A stretch of DNA of 64,000 nt, from contig QWII01000010.1 of NCBI GenBank assembly GCA_021405325.1, positions 145,710 to 209,709 of the forward strand, in the 5' to 3' direction. Within the stretch, counting starts at the first letter, position 1, and every line of letters starts with the position of its first letter. Positions 55,747 to 63,843 of the stretch are shown here, piece by piece. The notes below the pieces were generated by a model. It was not told the origin of the DNA. It saw only the letters and a program-made list of their open reading frames with translations, and made no database searches. A program made the position numbers and the translations under genes. This stretch comes from Caldilinea sp. CFX5 (GTDB lineage: Bacteria; Chloroflexota; Anaerolineae; Caldilineales; Caldilineaceae).

Positions 55747-55804
55747 CGCTTGCAAGCGTTAAAAGATGGAGAAGTTGACTTGTATGGTCATCAGGTTCTA
55801 TTAT
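55747..55804 (+). promoter_or_regulatory. Promoter with upstream LacI-type palindrome
   Basis: CGCTTGCAAGCG (55747-55758) is a perfect 12-bp palindrome of the form bound by LacI/MalR-type repressors (CTTGCAAG core). TTGACT (55775-55780), an 18-nt spacer and TATTAT (55799-55804) form a promoter 16 bp downstream. It points toward the tandem binding-protein/FGE gene at 56124. Confidence 0.5.
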
Positions 55805-55809
55805 AAACG

Positions 55810-55995
55810 ATGTACAGTACAGAAGCTACTTGTAAGCATAACGATATGTCAATAAATACTTTTGTGCATTATACTATAAGAGAATTCCAGCATTGCTATT
55901 TAGAAAGTTCGCGCCATTATGATACTTATGTGAAAAATTATTATCTAAATTACGAAAATTTAATTTATTATACATTGAACTATCCGAAAGCTTAA
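55810..55995 (+). CDS. Doubtful small leaderless ORF, AT-rich
   Basis: 61 codons, starting exactly where the promoter at 55775-55804 would begin transcription (5 nt after the -10 box), so it could be leaderless. The product is Tyr/Asn-rich (YVKNYYLNYENLIYYTLNYP) and resembles no family I know. In such AT-rich DNA a frame of this length can occur by chance. Low confidence. Confidence 0.2.
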   Translation: MYSTEATCKHNDMSINTFVHYTIREFQHCYLESSRHYDTYVKNYYLNYENLIYYTLNYPKA

Positions 55996-56123
55996 TTTTA
56001 TCTTATTGTAACTCTAATTGTACGCCATAAGTGTTAACAGCGCACAACTACCGGTCAGACGCCGTTGGTTGCGGCGAGAGCGACCTAACGCTTATTACAA
56101 ACAGGGACTGAGGAGCACGGTCC

Positions 56124-59100
56124 ATGCGTTATCTCTTGAAACCCCAGTTCTTTATTATTTCAGTCATTGCAATTCTCTTACTCGGTCTTGGCACATGGGC
56201 CTTACAATCAATCCCTAATCCTTTTTTGAACCCACCAATGTTGCCCGACCGCGCCCAAGCTTCAACGGCGGCCATTATCACCGAACGGGGTAGAATTCGG
56301 ATTGGCGTGCGGCAAGATGTTCGGCCCTTCGGTTTTCTCGACGAAACTGGCCAATTGACCGGCTTCGACATTGACATAGCGCGTGAATTTGCCAAACGTT
56401 GGCTGGGTGATGCGAATGCCGTTGAGTTAGTTCCTGTCTCAGCCGCCGATCGGATTCCTCGTCTGACCGCCGGCGATGTGGATCTGTTGATCGCGGCCAT
56501 GCCCCACAAACGCGAGCGGGATGCCCTCATCGATTTTAGCGATCCTTATTTTGTCGATGGACAGACGCTTTTGGTACGCAACGATAGCGGCATTACCACG
56601 TTAGCCGATCTGCGTGATAAAGCTGTCGCCGCGCTGCAAGATGCACCAACCATTGCGACCCTAGAACAGCTAGCCGGCCGGCAAGCTGTCGCAATCAAGA
56701 TCGTCACCTTTCCGGCCTACCCGGAAGCCCTAACGGCGCTCCAAAATGGCGCCGTTGACGCCTTGACCGCTGATGCTGTCACCCTGGATCAATTTGCCCA
56801 GAATGTCACGAATCTGCGGCTTCTAGGAGAACGGCTCACCCAGGAGTATTACGGCATTGGGCTGCCTCAGGGTGATTCAAAGTTGCGCGCCATGGTCAAC
56901 TTTACCCTCCAAGATATGAAGGCCGACGGCACTTACGACAGCCTCTACCGCCACTGGTTCCCCAACGACGAACCGTTAGCCATTGAAATTGCGCCGGGCC
57001 AATGGCCCTATCACCAGATCCACCAATTACCGGCAGAACCCGTACAGATCGACCCATCGCGCATTGAAACAGTGTTGCAACGCGGTCGTTTGCTGGCGGC
57101 TGTCCATCAGGATTTCTGGCCCTTCAGCAGTTTGGACAGCACCGGCAACCGCGTCGGCTTTGATCTGGATCTCGTGCGTGAGTTTGCCCGCCGCTGGCTT
57201 GGTGATGAAAACGCTGTTGAGTTTGTTGTTGACGAACCGGCCAAGCAGATTCAGCGGCTGGTGAGCGGCGAAGTGGATCTGATCGCCGCCGCTCTAGTCG
57301 AACAGCGGGAATGGGCGGAACAGATTGACTTTAGCCAAACGTATATCGGCGCGCCGGTCGTCTCCTTGCCGCTGACCATCGGCCTGCCGCAGCATGACCC
57401 CGCGTACCGGGAACTGATCAATATCACGTTGCAAGAGATGAAGGCCGACGGCAGCTACGACACCATCTACCATAAATGGTTTGGCCCCGAGGCAGCCAAC
57501 TACCCGCTCGTCGTTTTACCGGGCGATGCCGGCTATCTGCTCTCCACCCTGAACGACAGCACCCTTACACCACGCATCAAAGCGGTGAGCGAATCAGCCA
57601 TTGCTCGCATTCGGCAACGGGAGAACGTCGTGCGTGTCGGTGTGACCTCCGACCTGCCCCCCTTTGGCGTGCGTAATCAGAACGGGCAATTTGCCGGCTT
57701 TGACATTGATCTCGTCAATGCACTGGCCGAGGATTGGGCAGTGCGGGTTGAATATATACCGGTAACGTCCGGCGACCGCATTGCCAAATTATTGAGCGGA
57801 GACATTGATCTACTGGCCGGGGGTCTCCAACGCAACAAAGCGCAAGAAGCCGACATTGACTTTAGCCAAACCTACTTTGTCGGCGGTGCAAGCCTGTTGG
57901 TGGCGCGCAACAGTGATGTGCAGGGCATTACGCAACTACAAAACCGCACAGTCGCCATTGTCGAGAATAGTAGCGCCAGTGAACAATTGCAAGCGTTAGC
58001 GGAAGCGAATGGCATTACCCTGGAGATCAGTGGTTATCCGTCGTTGGCGGGCGCCTTAGCGGCACTCAGAAGCGGCGCCGTGGCCGGCATCCTGGGTGAT
58101 GTTGTCCTCTTTAGTCAGGTCAATCGTGATGAATTTGCCACGCTGGACAATCTGTTCAACGCCATGCCCTATGGCTTTGGGCTGCCGTCCGGCGATTCCT
58201 ATTTCAATAATTTGGTCAATATTACCTTGCAAAAGCTCAAAAGCAGCGGCGCCTATGATCAAATTTACCGCAAGTGGTTTGGCGCCGGCGCGACCCCCTA
58301 TGCCATTGAGGTGCTGCCGGGACAGTGGCCCTACCGCTTTAGCGAATCACCCACCACCTTGGATCTACCCGTGCGTTCCAAAGTGGAGCAGATCCAAAAC
58401 CGGGGGCAGATTGTGGCCGGCGTCTTTTACGACTATGCGCCATTTGGCTTCCTGGATGCCAATACTCAACTCCAAGGCTTTGATATTGCCATTGCGCGTG
58501 AACTGGCAACCCGCTGGCTAGGTGATGCCAACGCCATTGAATTTGTCCCCATCACCTTTGCCGATGGGCCGCAAAAGTTGGCCGCCGGCGAAATCGATCT
58601 GATCGCCGCCGCGCTCCCCCACCTGCAAGATCGGGAGGAGGCCATTGATTACAGTCAGACCTACTATGTCGGCGAGTATGCCTTGTTGGTGCGCAATGAT
58701 GGCCAGATTACGACAGCGGCCGCGCTCAATAACAAAGTCGTCGCCGTCCTCCAAGGCTCGCCCGTGGTTGAGAGTATCCAGCAACTGGCCAATCAACAAA
58801 AGCTGAGCGTTAGCATCTTACCCTCTAACGAATTGGCCCCGGCCTTCAAAGCGCTAAGGGATGGCAAAGCCGACGCCCTGGCCGCAACGCGTGTGGTCTT
58901 AGAACGCTTAGCCGCCCAGGAACCCTCGTTGACGCTCCTCGCCGGTCTCTTTCCCAGCCAGCCTTATGGTCTGGGCATCCCCAACTATGATGGCCGTTTC
59001 CAGGATCTCGTTAACTTTACCTTGCAAGAAATGGCAGCCGACGGCGCCTATGAACGCATTTACCGCCAATGGTTTCCCACCGGGACGCCCGTCGCCATTG

Positions 59101-59837
59101 AACGTTGGCCCGGCGCAACCTACCTGGGGCTGGATATGATCCCGATGACGCACGTACCGGCCGGCGAATTTGTGCGCGGGTATGCCGGCGGCTTCCCCGA
59201 TGAACGCTTTGAACAGAGCCTGTCCCTGGACGAATTCTACATTGACCGCTATGAGGTGACGAACCGCCAATATGCCGAATGTGTGCAGGCCGGGCGCTGC
59301 GCCTTGCCCCGCCTACCCCGTTCGGTAAATTTCGCCAACTACTACGCTTCCTCTGAATATGGCAACTATCCGGTGATCTGGGTCACCTGGAACGATGCCG
59401 TTGATTACTGTTCATTCCGCGGCAAGCGGCTACCCACGGAGGCCGAATGGGAAAAGGCGGCGCGCGGTGCGCAAGGCAATCTCTATCCGTGGGGCAATGA
59501 CGCGCCGACCAACCAGGCCAACTTCAACTATGCCGCCCAAGATGTCGCCCCGGTTGGCGCCTTTGCCGGCGATCTCAGCAGTTTCGGCGCCTATGACCTG
59601 GCCGGCAACGTGCGCGAATGGGTGAGCGATTGGTATCAGTGGGACTACTACGCCATTGCCCCCCAAACCGACCCCACTGGGCCTGGCGTTGGCGTCACCA
59701 AAGTCTTGCGCGGCGGCAGTTGGAATGACATCGATATTTATATCCGCGCCACCTCGCGCAAAAACTTCCTGCCCGAAAGCTTTGATTCCAACCTGGGCTT
59801 CCGCTGCGCCAGTTCGACCTTCCCGCCCTCGAAGTAA
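56124..59837 (+). CDS. Four tandem SBP_bac_3-type binding domains fused to an FGE-fold domain
   Basis: A 1237-residue exported or anchored protein. The N-terminal helix IISVIAILLLGLGTWALQSI has no lipobox. Domain 1 (about 50-285), 3 (about 490-725) and 4 (about 750-985) are full amino-acid-type binding folds (RIRIGVRQDVRPFGFLDE, GFDIDIAREFAKRWLG, LPQGDSKLRAMVNFTLQDMK). Domain 2 (about 310-455) lacks most of lobe 2: after FSQTYIGAP it jumps to the final helix. Residues about 1000-1237 are a SUMF1/FGE-fold domain (PAGEFVRG, VTNRQYAECVQAG, LPTEAEWEKAARG, LAGNVREWV, VLRGGSWNDIDIYIRATSR). AGGAG lies 8 nt before the ATG. No transporter genes are adjacent. Its function is unknown; the FGE fold may be a ligand- or glycan-binding module and not an enzyme. 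Confidence 0.9.
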   Translation: MRYLLKPQFFIISVIAILLLGLGTWALQSIPNPFLNPPMLPDRAQASTAAIITERGRIRIGVRQDVRPFGFLDETGQLTGFDIDIAREFAKRWLGDANAVELVPVSAADRIPRLTAGDVDLLIAAMPHKRERDALIDFSDPYFVDGQTLLVRNDSGITTLADLRDKAVAALQDAPTIATLEQLAGRQAVAIKIVTFPAYPEALTALQNGAVDALTADAVTLDQFAQNVTNLRLLGERLTQEYYGIGLPQGDSKLRAMVNFTLQDMKADGTYDSLYRHWFPNDEPLAIEIAPGQWPYHQIHQLPAEPVQIDPSRIETVLQRGRLLAAVHQDFWPFSSLDSTGNRVGFDLDLVREFARRWLGDENAVEFVVDEPAKQIQRLVSGEVDLIAAALVEQREWAEQIDFSQTYIGAPVVSLPLTIGLPQHDPAYRELINITLQEMKADGSYDTIYHKWFGPEAANYPLVVLPGDAGYLLSTLNDSTLTPRIKAVSESAIARIRQRENVVRVGVTSDLPPFGVRNQNGQFAGFDIDLVNALAEDWAVRVEYIPVTSGDRIAKLLSGDIDLLAGGLQRNKAQEADIDFSQTYFVGGASLLVARNSDVQGITQLQNRTVAIVENSSASEQLQALAEANGITLEISGYPSLAGALAALRSGAVAGILGDVVLFSQVNRDEFATLDNLFNAMPYGFGLPSGDSYFNNLVNITLQKLKSSGAYDQIYRKWFGAGATPYAIEVLPGQWPYRFSESPTTLDLPVRSKVEQIQNRGQIVAGVFYDYAPFGFLDANTQLQGFDIAIARELATRWLGDANAIEFVPITFADGPQKLAAGEIDLIAAALPHLQDREEAIDYSQTYYVGEYALLVRNDGQITTAAALNNKVVAVLQGSPVVESIQQLANQQKLSVSILPSNELAPAFKALRDGKADALAATRVVLERLAAQEPSLTLLAGLFPSQPYGLGIPNYDGRFQDLVNFTLQEMAADGAYERIYRQWFPTGTPVAIERWPGATYLGLDMIPMTHVPAGEFVRGYAGGFPDERFEQSLSLDEFYIDRYEVTNRQYAECVQAGRCALPRLPRSVNFANYYASSEYGNYPVIWVTWNDAVDYCSFRGKRLPTEAEWEKAARGAQGNLYPWGNDAPTNQANFNYAAQDVAPVGAFAGDLSSFGAYDLAGNVREWVSDWYQWDYYAIAPQTDPTGPGVGVTKVLRGGSWNDIDIYIRATSRKNFLPESFDSNLGFRCASSTFPPSK

Positions 59838-59841
59838 AACT

Positions 59842-59917
59842 AGCGATAGCGAGATTAAGCGATAGAGAGATCAGCATGTACAATCTCTCTATCGCTTAAT
59901 CTCTATCTCTCTCTATC
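59842..59917. repeat. Stuttered hairpin (GCGATAGAGAGAT units)
   Basis: AGCGATAGCGAGATTAAGCG at left and its complement CGCTTAATCTCTATCTCTCT at right. It lies 4 bp after the FGE-fusion stop codon and ends 16 bp before the next gene. Confidence 0.7.
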
Positions 59918-59933
59918 TGGATAAAGGAGCAAT

Positions 59934-60959
59934 ATGAGCAAGAAGCTGCGTTGGGGACTTCTCTCCACAGCCAACATCAACAAAGCCTTGATTGGTCCCT
60001 TGCAACGGGCGGAACGCAGTACCCTCGTTGCCGTCGCCAGCCGCGATGGCGCTAAGGCCAGCCAGTATGCCAAAGAGCATGGCATTCCCAAAGCGCATAG
60101 CAGCTACGAAGCGCTCTTGGCGGACCCCGATGTCGATGTAATTTACAACCCGCTGCCCAACTTGTTGCACCGGGAATGGACGGTCAAAGCAGCCGACGCC
60201 GGCAAACATGTGCTCTGTGAAAAACCGCTGGTGACTACCCTGGCCGACTTTGATCAGGTAGCGGCAGCGGCCGAACGCAATCGCGTCACCGTCTTTGAAG
60301 CCTTTATGTACCTCCACCACCCGCAAACGCGCCAAGTGCTGGAACTTGTCCAGGCCGGGAAGGTCGGGGCCGTGCAACAGGTTAACAGTTGGTTTCACTT
60401 CTACCTGCCGCCGGAACGAGCGACCAACATTCGGCTGAATGCCCAATTGCATGGCGGCTCACTCTGGGATGTCGGCGTCTATCCTAACAGCGCCGCCTTA
60501 GCCGTCGCCCAAGCCGCGGGCGCCGGCGATGCACCAGTTGAAGTATGGGCGAACCAGATCGTCGGCGAATCAGGCGTCGATGTCGCCATGCGCGCCCAAC
60601 TGCACTTTGCCAACGGTCTGATCGCGCAAATCTCCTCCGGCTTTCGCACTCCCTTCCGCGAAGCGCTCCACATCGTTGGCGACCGCGGCGCGCTGGCCGT
60701 GATTGAACCGTGGAAACCAGGCTTACAAGGCAACGACAGCAACGTGATTTTCACCGGCATTGATGGCGCCAGCGAAACCATTACCACACCCGCCATCGAC
60801 CCATACCTATGCGAAATCCAGGCCATGGAAGCCTGCGTCCTTGACGACGCCGCCCCCGTCGTCCCCCTGGCGCGCAGCCGTCACTTCCTGCGCAGCGTGC
60901 TGGCGCTTTATGCATCAGCCCAATCTGGCCGACCGGTACGGCTGGCGGAAGCAAGGTAG
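59934..60959 (+). CDS. Gfo/Idh/MocA family oxidoreductase
   Basis: A 341-residue NAD(P)-dependent sugar/inositol dehydrogenase-like protein. The Rossmann start is WGLLSTANINKALIGPLQ, then NPLPNLLHREWTVKAADAGKHVLCEKPL (about 75-102) with the EKP motif. HGGSLWDVGVYPNSAAL (about 178-194) has the catalytic-site Asp and no downstream His, as in the dihydrodiol dehydrogenase branch. AAAGGAG precedes the ATG. The stop codon is at the edge of the following stuttered hairpin. Confidence 0.9.
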   Translation: MSKKLRWGLLSTANINKALIGPLQRAERSTLVAVASRDGAKASQYAKEHGIPKAHSSYEALLADPDVDVIYNPLPNLLHREWTVKAADAGKHVLCEKPLVTTLADFDQVAAAAERNRVTVFEAFMYLHHPQTRQVLELVQAGKVGAVQQVNSWFHFYLPPERATNIRLNAQLHGGSLWDVGVYPNSAALAVAQAAGAGDAPVEVWANQIVGESGVDVAMRAQLHFANGLIAQISSGFRTPFREALHIVGDRGALAVIEPWKPGLQGNDSNVIFTGIDGASETITTPAIDPYLCEIQAMEACVLDDAAPVVPLARSRHFLRSVLALYASAQSGRPVRLAEAR

Positions 60960-61044
60960 ACAGGTAGACAGGTAGATAGGTAGACAGGTAAACAGGTAGT
61001 GACTTGTTGCCCTATCTACCTATCTACCTATCTACCTATCTACC
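60954..61044. repeat. Stuttered hairpin (AGGTAGAC/AGGTAGAT units)
   Basis: The left arm is about five 8-nt units (AGGTAGAC, AGGTAGAT, AGGTAAAC). The right arm repeats CTATCTAC. It shares its unit with 31009-31103. It contains the stop codon of the preceding gene and ends 12 bp before the next start. Confidence 0.8.
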
Positions 61045-61056
61045 CTAAACACGGCC

Positions 61057-61473
61057 ATGTCCATCTCACCCATTATCGACGAACGCTACCGGCTACGCCC
61101 AGAGGATGTCGGGCGGAGTGGGGTGTATGTTACGGTGCAAAATGTGTCGTGGCAGGGGGTGGAGCAACTACACCCCCTGCTTCATCTACGCGAGTTTCCC
61201 CAGAAACGATTGGTGCTTACCCAGCAACAGACGCAGAGTTTAATCGAAATTACGGGCAGTACCTTGGCGCAGGATTGGATTGGACAGCGCCTAGTTTTGG
61301 TGGCGGCATATGAGGATGGAGAGCCGGTGATCATGATCCGCCTGGCGCCGCCGACCATGCAGGCGCCGGTTGGGTGGCGCCCGCCGATACACCTGGAAGA
61401 AACGGGACGCACCCTGTTACTTCTGCTGCTCCTGGCCCTGATTTTCCTCCTGGTCTTCCTGTTGGATCGATAA
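61057..61473 (+). CDS. Small tail-anchored protein of unknown function
   Basis: 138 residues. The soluble part (1-110) has RYRLRPEDVGRSGVYVTVQN and regular beta-like strands but no domain I recognise. The C-terminus is a single membrane helix, LLLLLLLALIFLLVFLLDR, so it would be tail-anchored facing the cytoplasm. No Shine-Dalgarno sequence is visible before the ATG, which follows closely on a stuttered hairpin. Confidence 0.55.
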   Translation: MSISPIIDERYRLRPEDVGRSGVYVTVQNVSWQGVEQLHPLLHLREFPQKRLVLTQQQTQSLIEITGSTLAQDWIGQRLVLVAAYEDGEPVIMIRLAPPTMQAPVGWRPPIHLEETGRTLLLLLLLALIFLLVFLLDR

Positions 61474-61492
61474 ATCCAAGAGTAGCTCCCGA

Positions 61493-61858
61493 TCAAGCCG
61501 GTACGCGCATAGCCGCCGCCATCTGCCGACAAGAGTCAGCACAGCGGCGACAAAGTTGCGCGCATTGCTGCATCCGCGGATCATCACCAAAGCGGGCGCA
61601 ATCGTCAGCACAGCGTTGGCAAATCTCGGCACAGACGCCGCAAGTCAACCCATGAAAGTCCGATTGGCGCAACATGAAATTGGCGCTGGTCTGACAAATT
61701 TCGGCACAGTCAAGCAGCAGACGAATGTGCGCCGCTTCCGCATGACGACCGCCCATCGTGAGACAGTGGTTGACAGTTTGTAAACAGATGCTGTGGCAAG
61801 CCAGACAATGTTCGATACATTGCTGCATTGCCTGATCGTGGTGGTTATGATGCGCCAT
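61493..61858 (-). CDS. Four-helix copper-binding (Csp/DUF326-like) protein
   Basis: A 121-residue Cys-rich helical protein. Repeated CXXXC and CXXC motifs (CIEHCLACHSIC, LLLDCAEICQTS, CGVCAEICQRCADDC, CAQLCRRCADSC) line up along four helices, as in copper storage proteins (Csp3-like), which bind many Cu(I) ions in the core of the bundle. The absence of a signal peptide favours a cytosolic Csp3 type. GGGAG lies 8 nt before the ATG at 61858. With the cupredoxin and peroxidase it hints at copper handling in this region, though they are not in one operon. Confidence 0.88.
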   Translation of the reverse strand: MAHHNHHDQAMQQCIEHCLACHSICLQTVNHCLTMGGRHAEAAHIRLLLDCAEICQTSANFMLRQSDFHGLTCGVCAEICQRCADDCARFGDDPRMQQCAQLCRRCADSCRQMAAAMRVPA

Positions 61859-62006
61859 GAGAATTCTCCCTTTCCTATCCAAGCGTTTCAAGCCTAAGCA
61901 CAGGGGACTCTTTCCACACCATAACAGCAGCGCGTCGGAAGAGTATCTATCGGTTCAGGCAAATGAGTTATAAAAAGGGTATAATCGGTGCGGGCAACAA
62001 GAGGAG

Positions 62007-62792
62007 TCAGGAAAGCGCCGCCGTCGCATCTACTGCTTCATTGATCGCTGTGGCTGTGTCAGCGACAATTTCGCCGTCGGCAATGGTTACGGTGCGGGTG
62101 ACGCGATGAGCGAGGTCGTCATCATGCGTTACCATGAGGATGGTCTTGCCATTGGTAACCAGTTGGCTAAAAAGTTGGAAGACGGAATCGGCGGTGCGTG
62201 AATCGAGGTTGCCGGTCGGCTCGTCGGCAATGATGATGGGCGGGTCGTTGGCCAAGGCGCGGGCAATGGCAGCGCGCTGTTGTTGACCGCCGGAGATGGC
62301 GGTCGGCAGCTTATTGGCCTGGTCAGCCAATTCGACCTGCTCCAACAGATGTAGTCCCCGGCGACGGCGCTCGGCTGGGGTGTACATGTGGCAGAAATCC
62401 ATGGGCAACATGACATTTTCCAGCACGGTCAGCGTCGGCAGGAGTTGAAAGAACTGAAAGACCACCCCCACGTTGCGACCGCGCCAGCGGGCAATTTGAT
62501 TTTCGCTCAGGGTATGCACCGGCGTGCCGGCCACGATCACTTCGCCGCCGCTGGGTCGGTCAATGCCGGTGATCATGTTGATCAACGTCGATTTGCCGCT
62601 GCCCGACTTGCCCACCACCGCCACAAACTCGCCCGATTGCACCTGGAGGTTGATGCGCTTGAGGGCGAGAAATTGCCCAGCCGCCGTAGCATAGCTCTTG
62701 GCGACATTGTTCAAGTCGATCAAGGTACGGGTGGGGGCAGCCTGCTGCGACTGTCCATTTGTAGCATGGTTTGTCTTTTTCCGACCAAACAT
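62007..62792 (-). CDS. ABC transporter ATP-binding protein (MacB/LolD type)
   Basis: A 261-residue ATPase. Walker [10 protein letters not shown] (about 61-69), Q-loop [10 protein letters not shown], signature [15 protein letters not shown] (about 165-179), Walker [15 protein letters not shown] and switch [11 protein letters not shown]. The DEPTGNLDS pattern places it in the MacB/LolD/FtsE-like group that works with FtsX-type permeases in lipoprotein release or efflux. No permease gene adjoins it. Start: ATG at 62792 with GAGGA 8 nt upstream; the longer frame from 62885 is unlikely. Confidence 0.92.
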   Translation of the reverse strand: MFGRKKTNHATNGQSQQAAPTRTLIDLNNVAKSYATAAGQFLALKRINLQVQSGEFVAVVGKSGSGKSTLINMITGIDRPSGGEVIVAGTPVHTLSENQIARWRGRNVGVVFQFFQLLPTLTVLENVMLPMDFCHMYTPAERRRRGLHLLEQVELADQANKLPTAISGGQQQRAAIARALANDPPIIIADEPTGNLDSRTADSVFQLFSQLVTNGKTILMVTHDDDLAHRVTRTVTIADGEIVADTATAINEAVDATAALS

Positions 62793-63078
62793 GGGGCATT
62801 CCTCACAAAGGACCGGCATCACTAGCGGGCCAACACAAACTTTGCGGCGCCGATGGCAAGTAGTGTAGCACAAGTAGCCAAACAACCCTAGTTAACGCCC
62901 TGCTGGTAATAACTATAGATGGTCAGAGAATGTTTCGGCGGTAGGTCCGGTTCTTTTTCTGAACATCTGGAACGCTTGGTATGTCAATTTTTCATGCCAA
63001 GATCATCTTGTTACACAAAACTTTCTTTACCTATCGCAACACGTCCAGCTACGGCAACATTATTGCACGAAATACGTA

Positions 63079-63149
63079 TTGACTATAGGGCGATAGAGCG
63101 CGACAATAGACTAACTTGCCCTTGCCGGTCACCAGCGACGCAGGGCAAG
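63079..63149 (+). promoter_or_regulatory. Possible promoter and leader hairpin
   Basis: TTGACT (63079-63084), 17 nt, GACAAT (63102-63107), then a stem CTTGCCCT/AGGGCAAG (63115-63122, 63142-63149) before the small membrane protein gene. The gap 62793-63211 otherwise holds nothing recognised. Confidence 0.35.
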
Positions 63150-63211
63150 GCGGATCTGTATGCAGCTAGCCGGTCTGGCTGCTAGTTCAACTGATAGGGA
63201 GTGATTGTTTG

Positions 63212-63607
63212 ATGAAGAAAGTTCGACGCGGTGAGTTTGATCCAAGTTTTAGTAACGCCAGCCTGGAAGAGATGGCCGAGCTGGTCAAAAAACGCGACCA
63301 GATCACCGACCGGCGCAACAAAGGGTTGCTGCTGATCTTTTTCCTACTCCTGGCGCTCACGGTTGTGATAAGTCTTTTTTTTTACGCGCATTGGTTGACA
63401 GAAACCATTGGGGCGTTATGGCAGATGGTAGCCGCCTTTTGGCATTTGAAATGGTGGCAGGCGGGCGCCATTTTGCTTGAATATAAGCTCTCCTTCTTTA
63501 TCCTGGGTATGATCATTGGCGTCATCGTCGCCCTCTTCATCGTTTTCCAGGTCATTGAAACTCTGATTGACTGGGTTTGGGATGGCCTCTCTTCGCTCTT
63601 CAACTGA
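63212..63607 (+). CDS. Small membrane protein of unknown function
   Basis: 131 residues from the ATG at 63212 (AGGGAG about 10 nt upstream). A charged N-terminus (FDPSFSNASLEEMAELVKKRDQITDRRNK) precedes two membrane helices, LLLIFFLLLALTVVISLFFY (about 45-65) and FFILGMIIGVIVALFIVFQV (about 98-118). No family recognised. It is transcribed alone. Confidence 0.6.
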   Translation: MKKVRRGEFDPSFSNASLEEMAELVKKRDQITDRRNKGLLLIFFLLLALTVVISLFFYAHWLTETIGALWQMVAAFWHLKWWQAGAILLEYKLSFFILGMIIGVIVALFIVFQVIETLIDWVWDGLSSLFN

Positions 63608-63843
63608 CACCGCTCACCCTTTGTAGGGCGTCAGATCTTTCTTTGATTTCTCCATCAGAAGCAGATCTAGTTACGCAACCGCGCCGGCGGCCCTGGTTCC
63701 ACTTTCTCTGCGCCGCTCCTGTTCCCCACCTGTTGCCGGCAATGGATTTGTGGTAAAATAGCAGTGGTAACGCTGAAAATCAGGCCAAAGTGCAGGATGA
63801 CGGATTTGTCTGCGTCCGGCTAGTTTGATCAGGGGGAAAGCGT
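63608..63843. other. Intergenic region before the LuxR-type gene
   Basis: 236 bp. A TAAAAT box (63755-63760 region, GTGGTAAAATAGC) may be a -10 element for the downstream regulator, but no matching -35 is found at 17 nt. Nothing else recognised. Confidence 0.4.

Larger units (their letters stand above)
55483..56123. other. AT-rich intergenic island
   Basis: 641 bp with much lower GC than the rest, especially 55640-56010. It contains imperfect repeats of TCTTCATGA (55560-55612), the promoter/operator described next and a doubtful 61-codon frame. No RNA gene was recognised. The composition suggests recent acquisition or a regulatory region. Confidence 0.6.

Noticed and set aside
59690..59830. 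A second DGR variable region in the FGE domain of the SBP-x4 protein
   Set aside because: The corresponding segment reads RGGSWNDIDIYIRATSRKNF then LPESFDSNLGFRC. It has fewer NNY codons derivable from AAY, contains many residues that adenine mutagenesis of AAY would not give, and looks like an ordinary FGE-fold end.
60954..61044. CRISPR array
   Set aside because: The repeats are 8-nt units without spacers and are arranged as an inverted repeat. No cas genes are present.
62793..63211. tRNA or other stable RNA gene in the gap
   Set aside because: No cloverleaf or GGTTCGA-type T-loop is present; only short hairpins were found. No tRNA was recognised in the other intergenic gaps either, and no tmRNA gene beside smpB.
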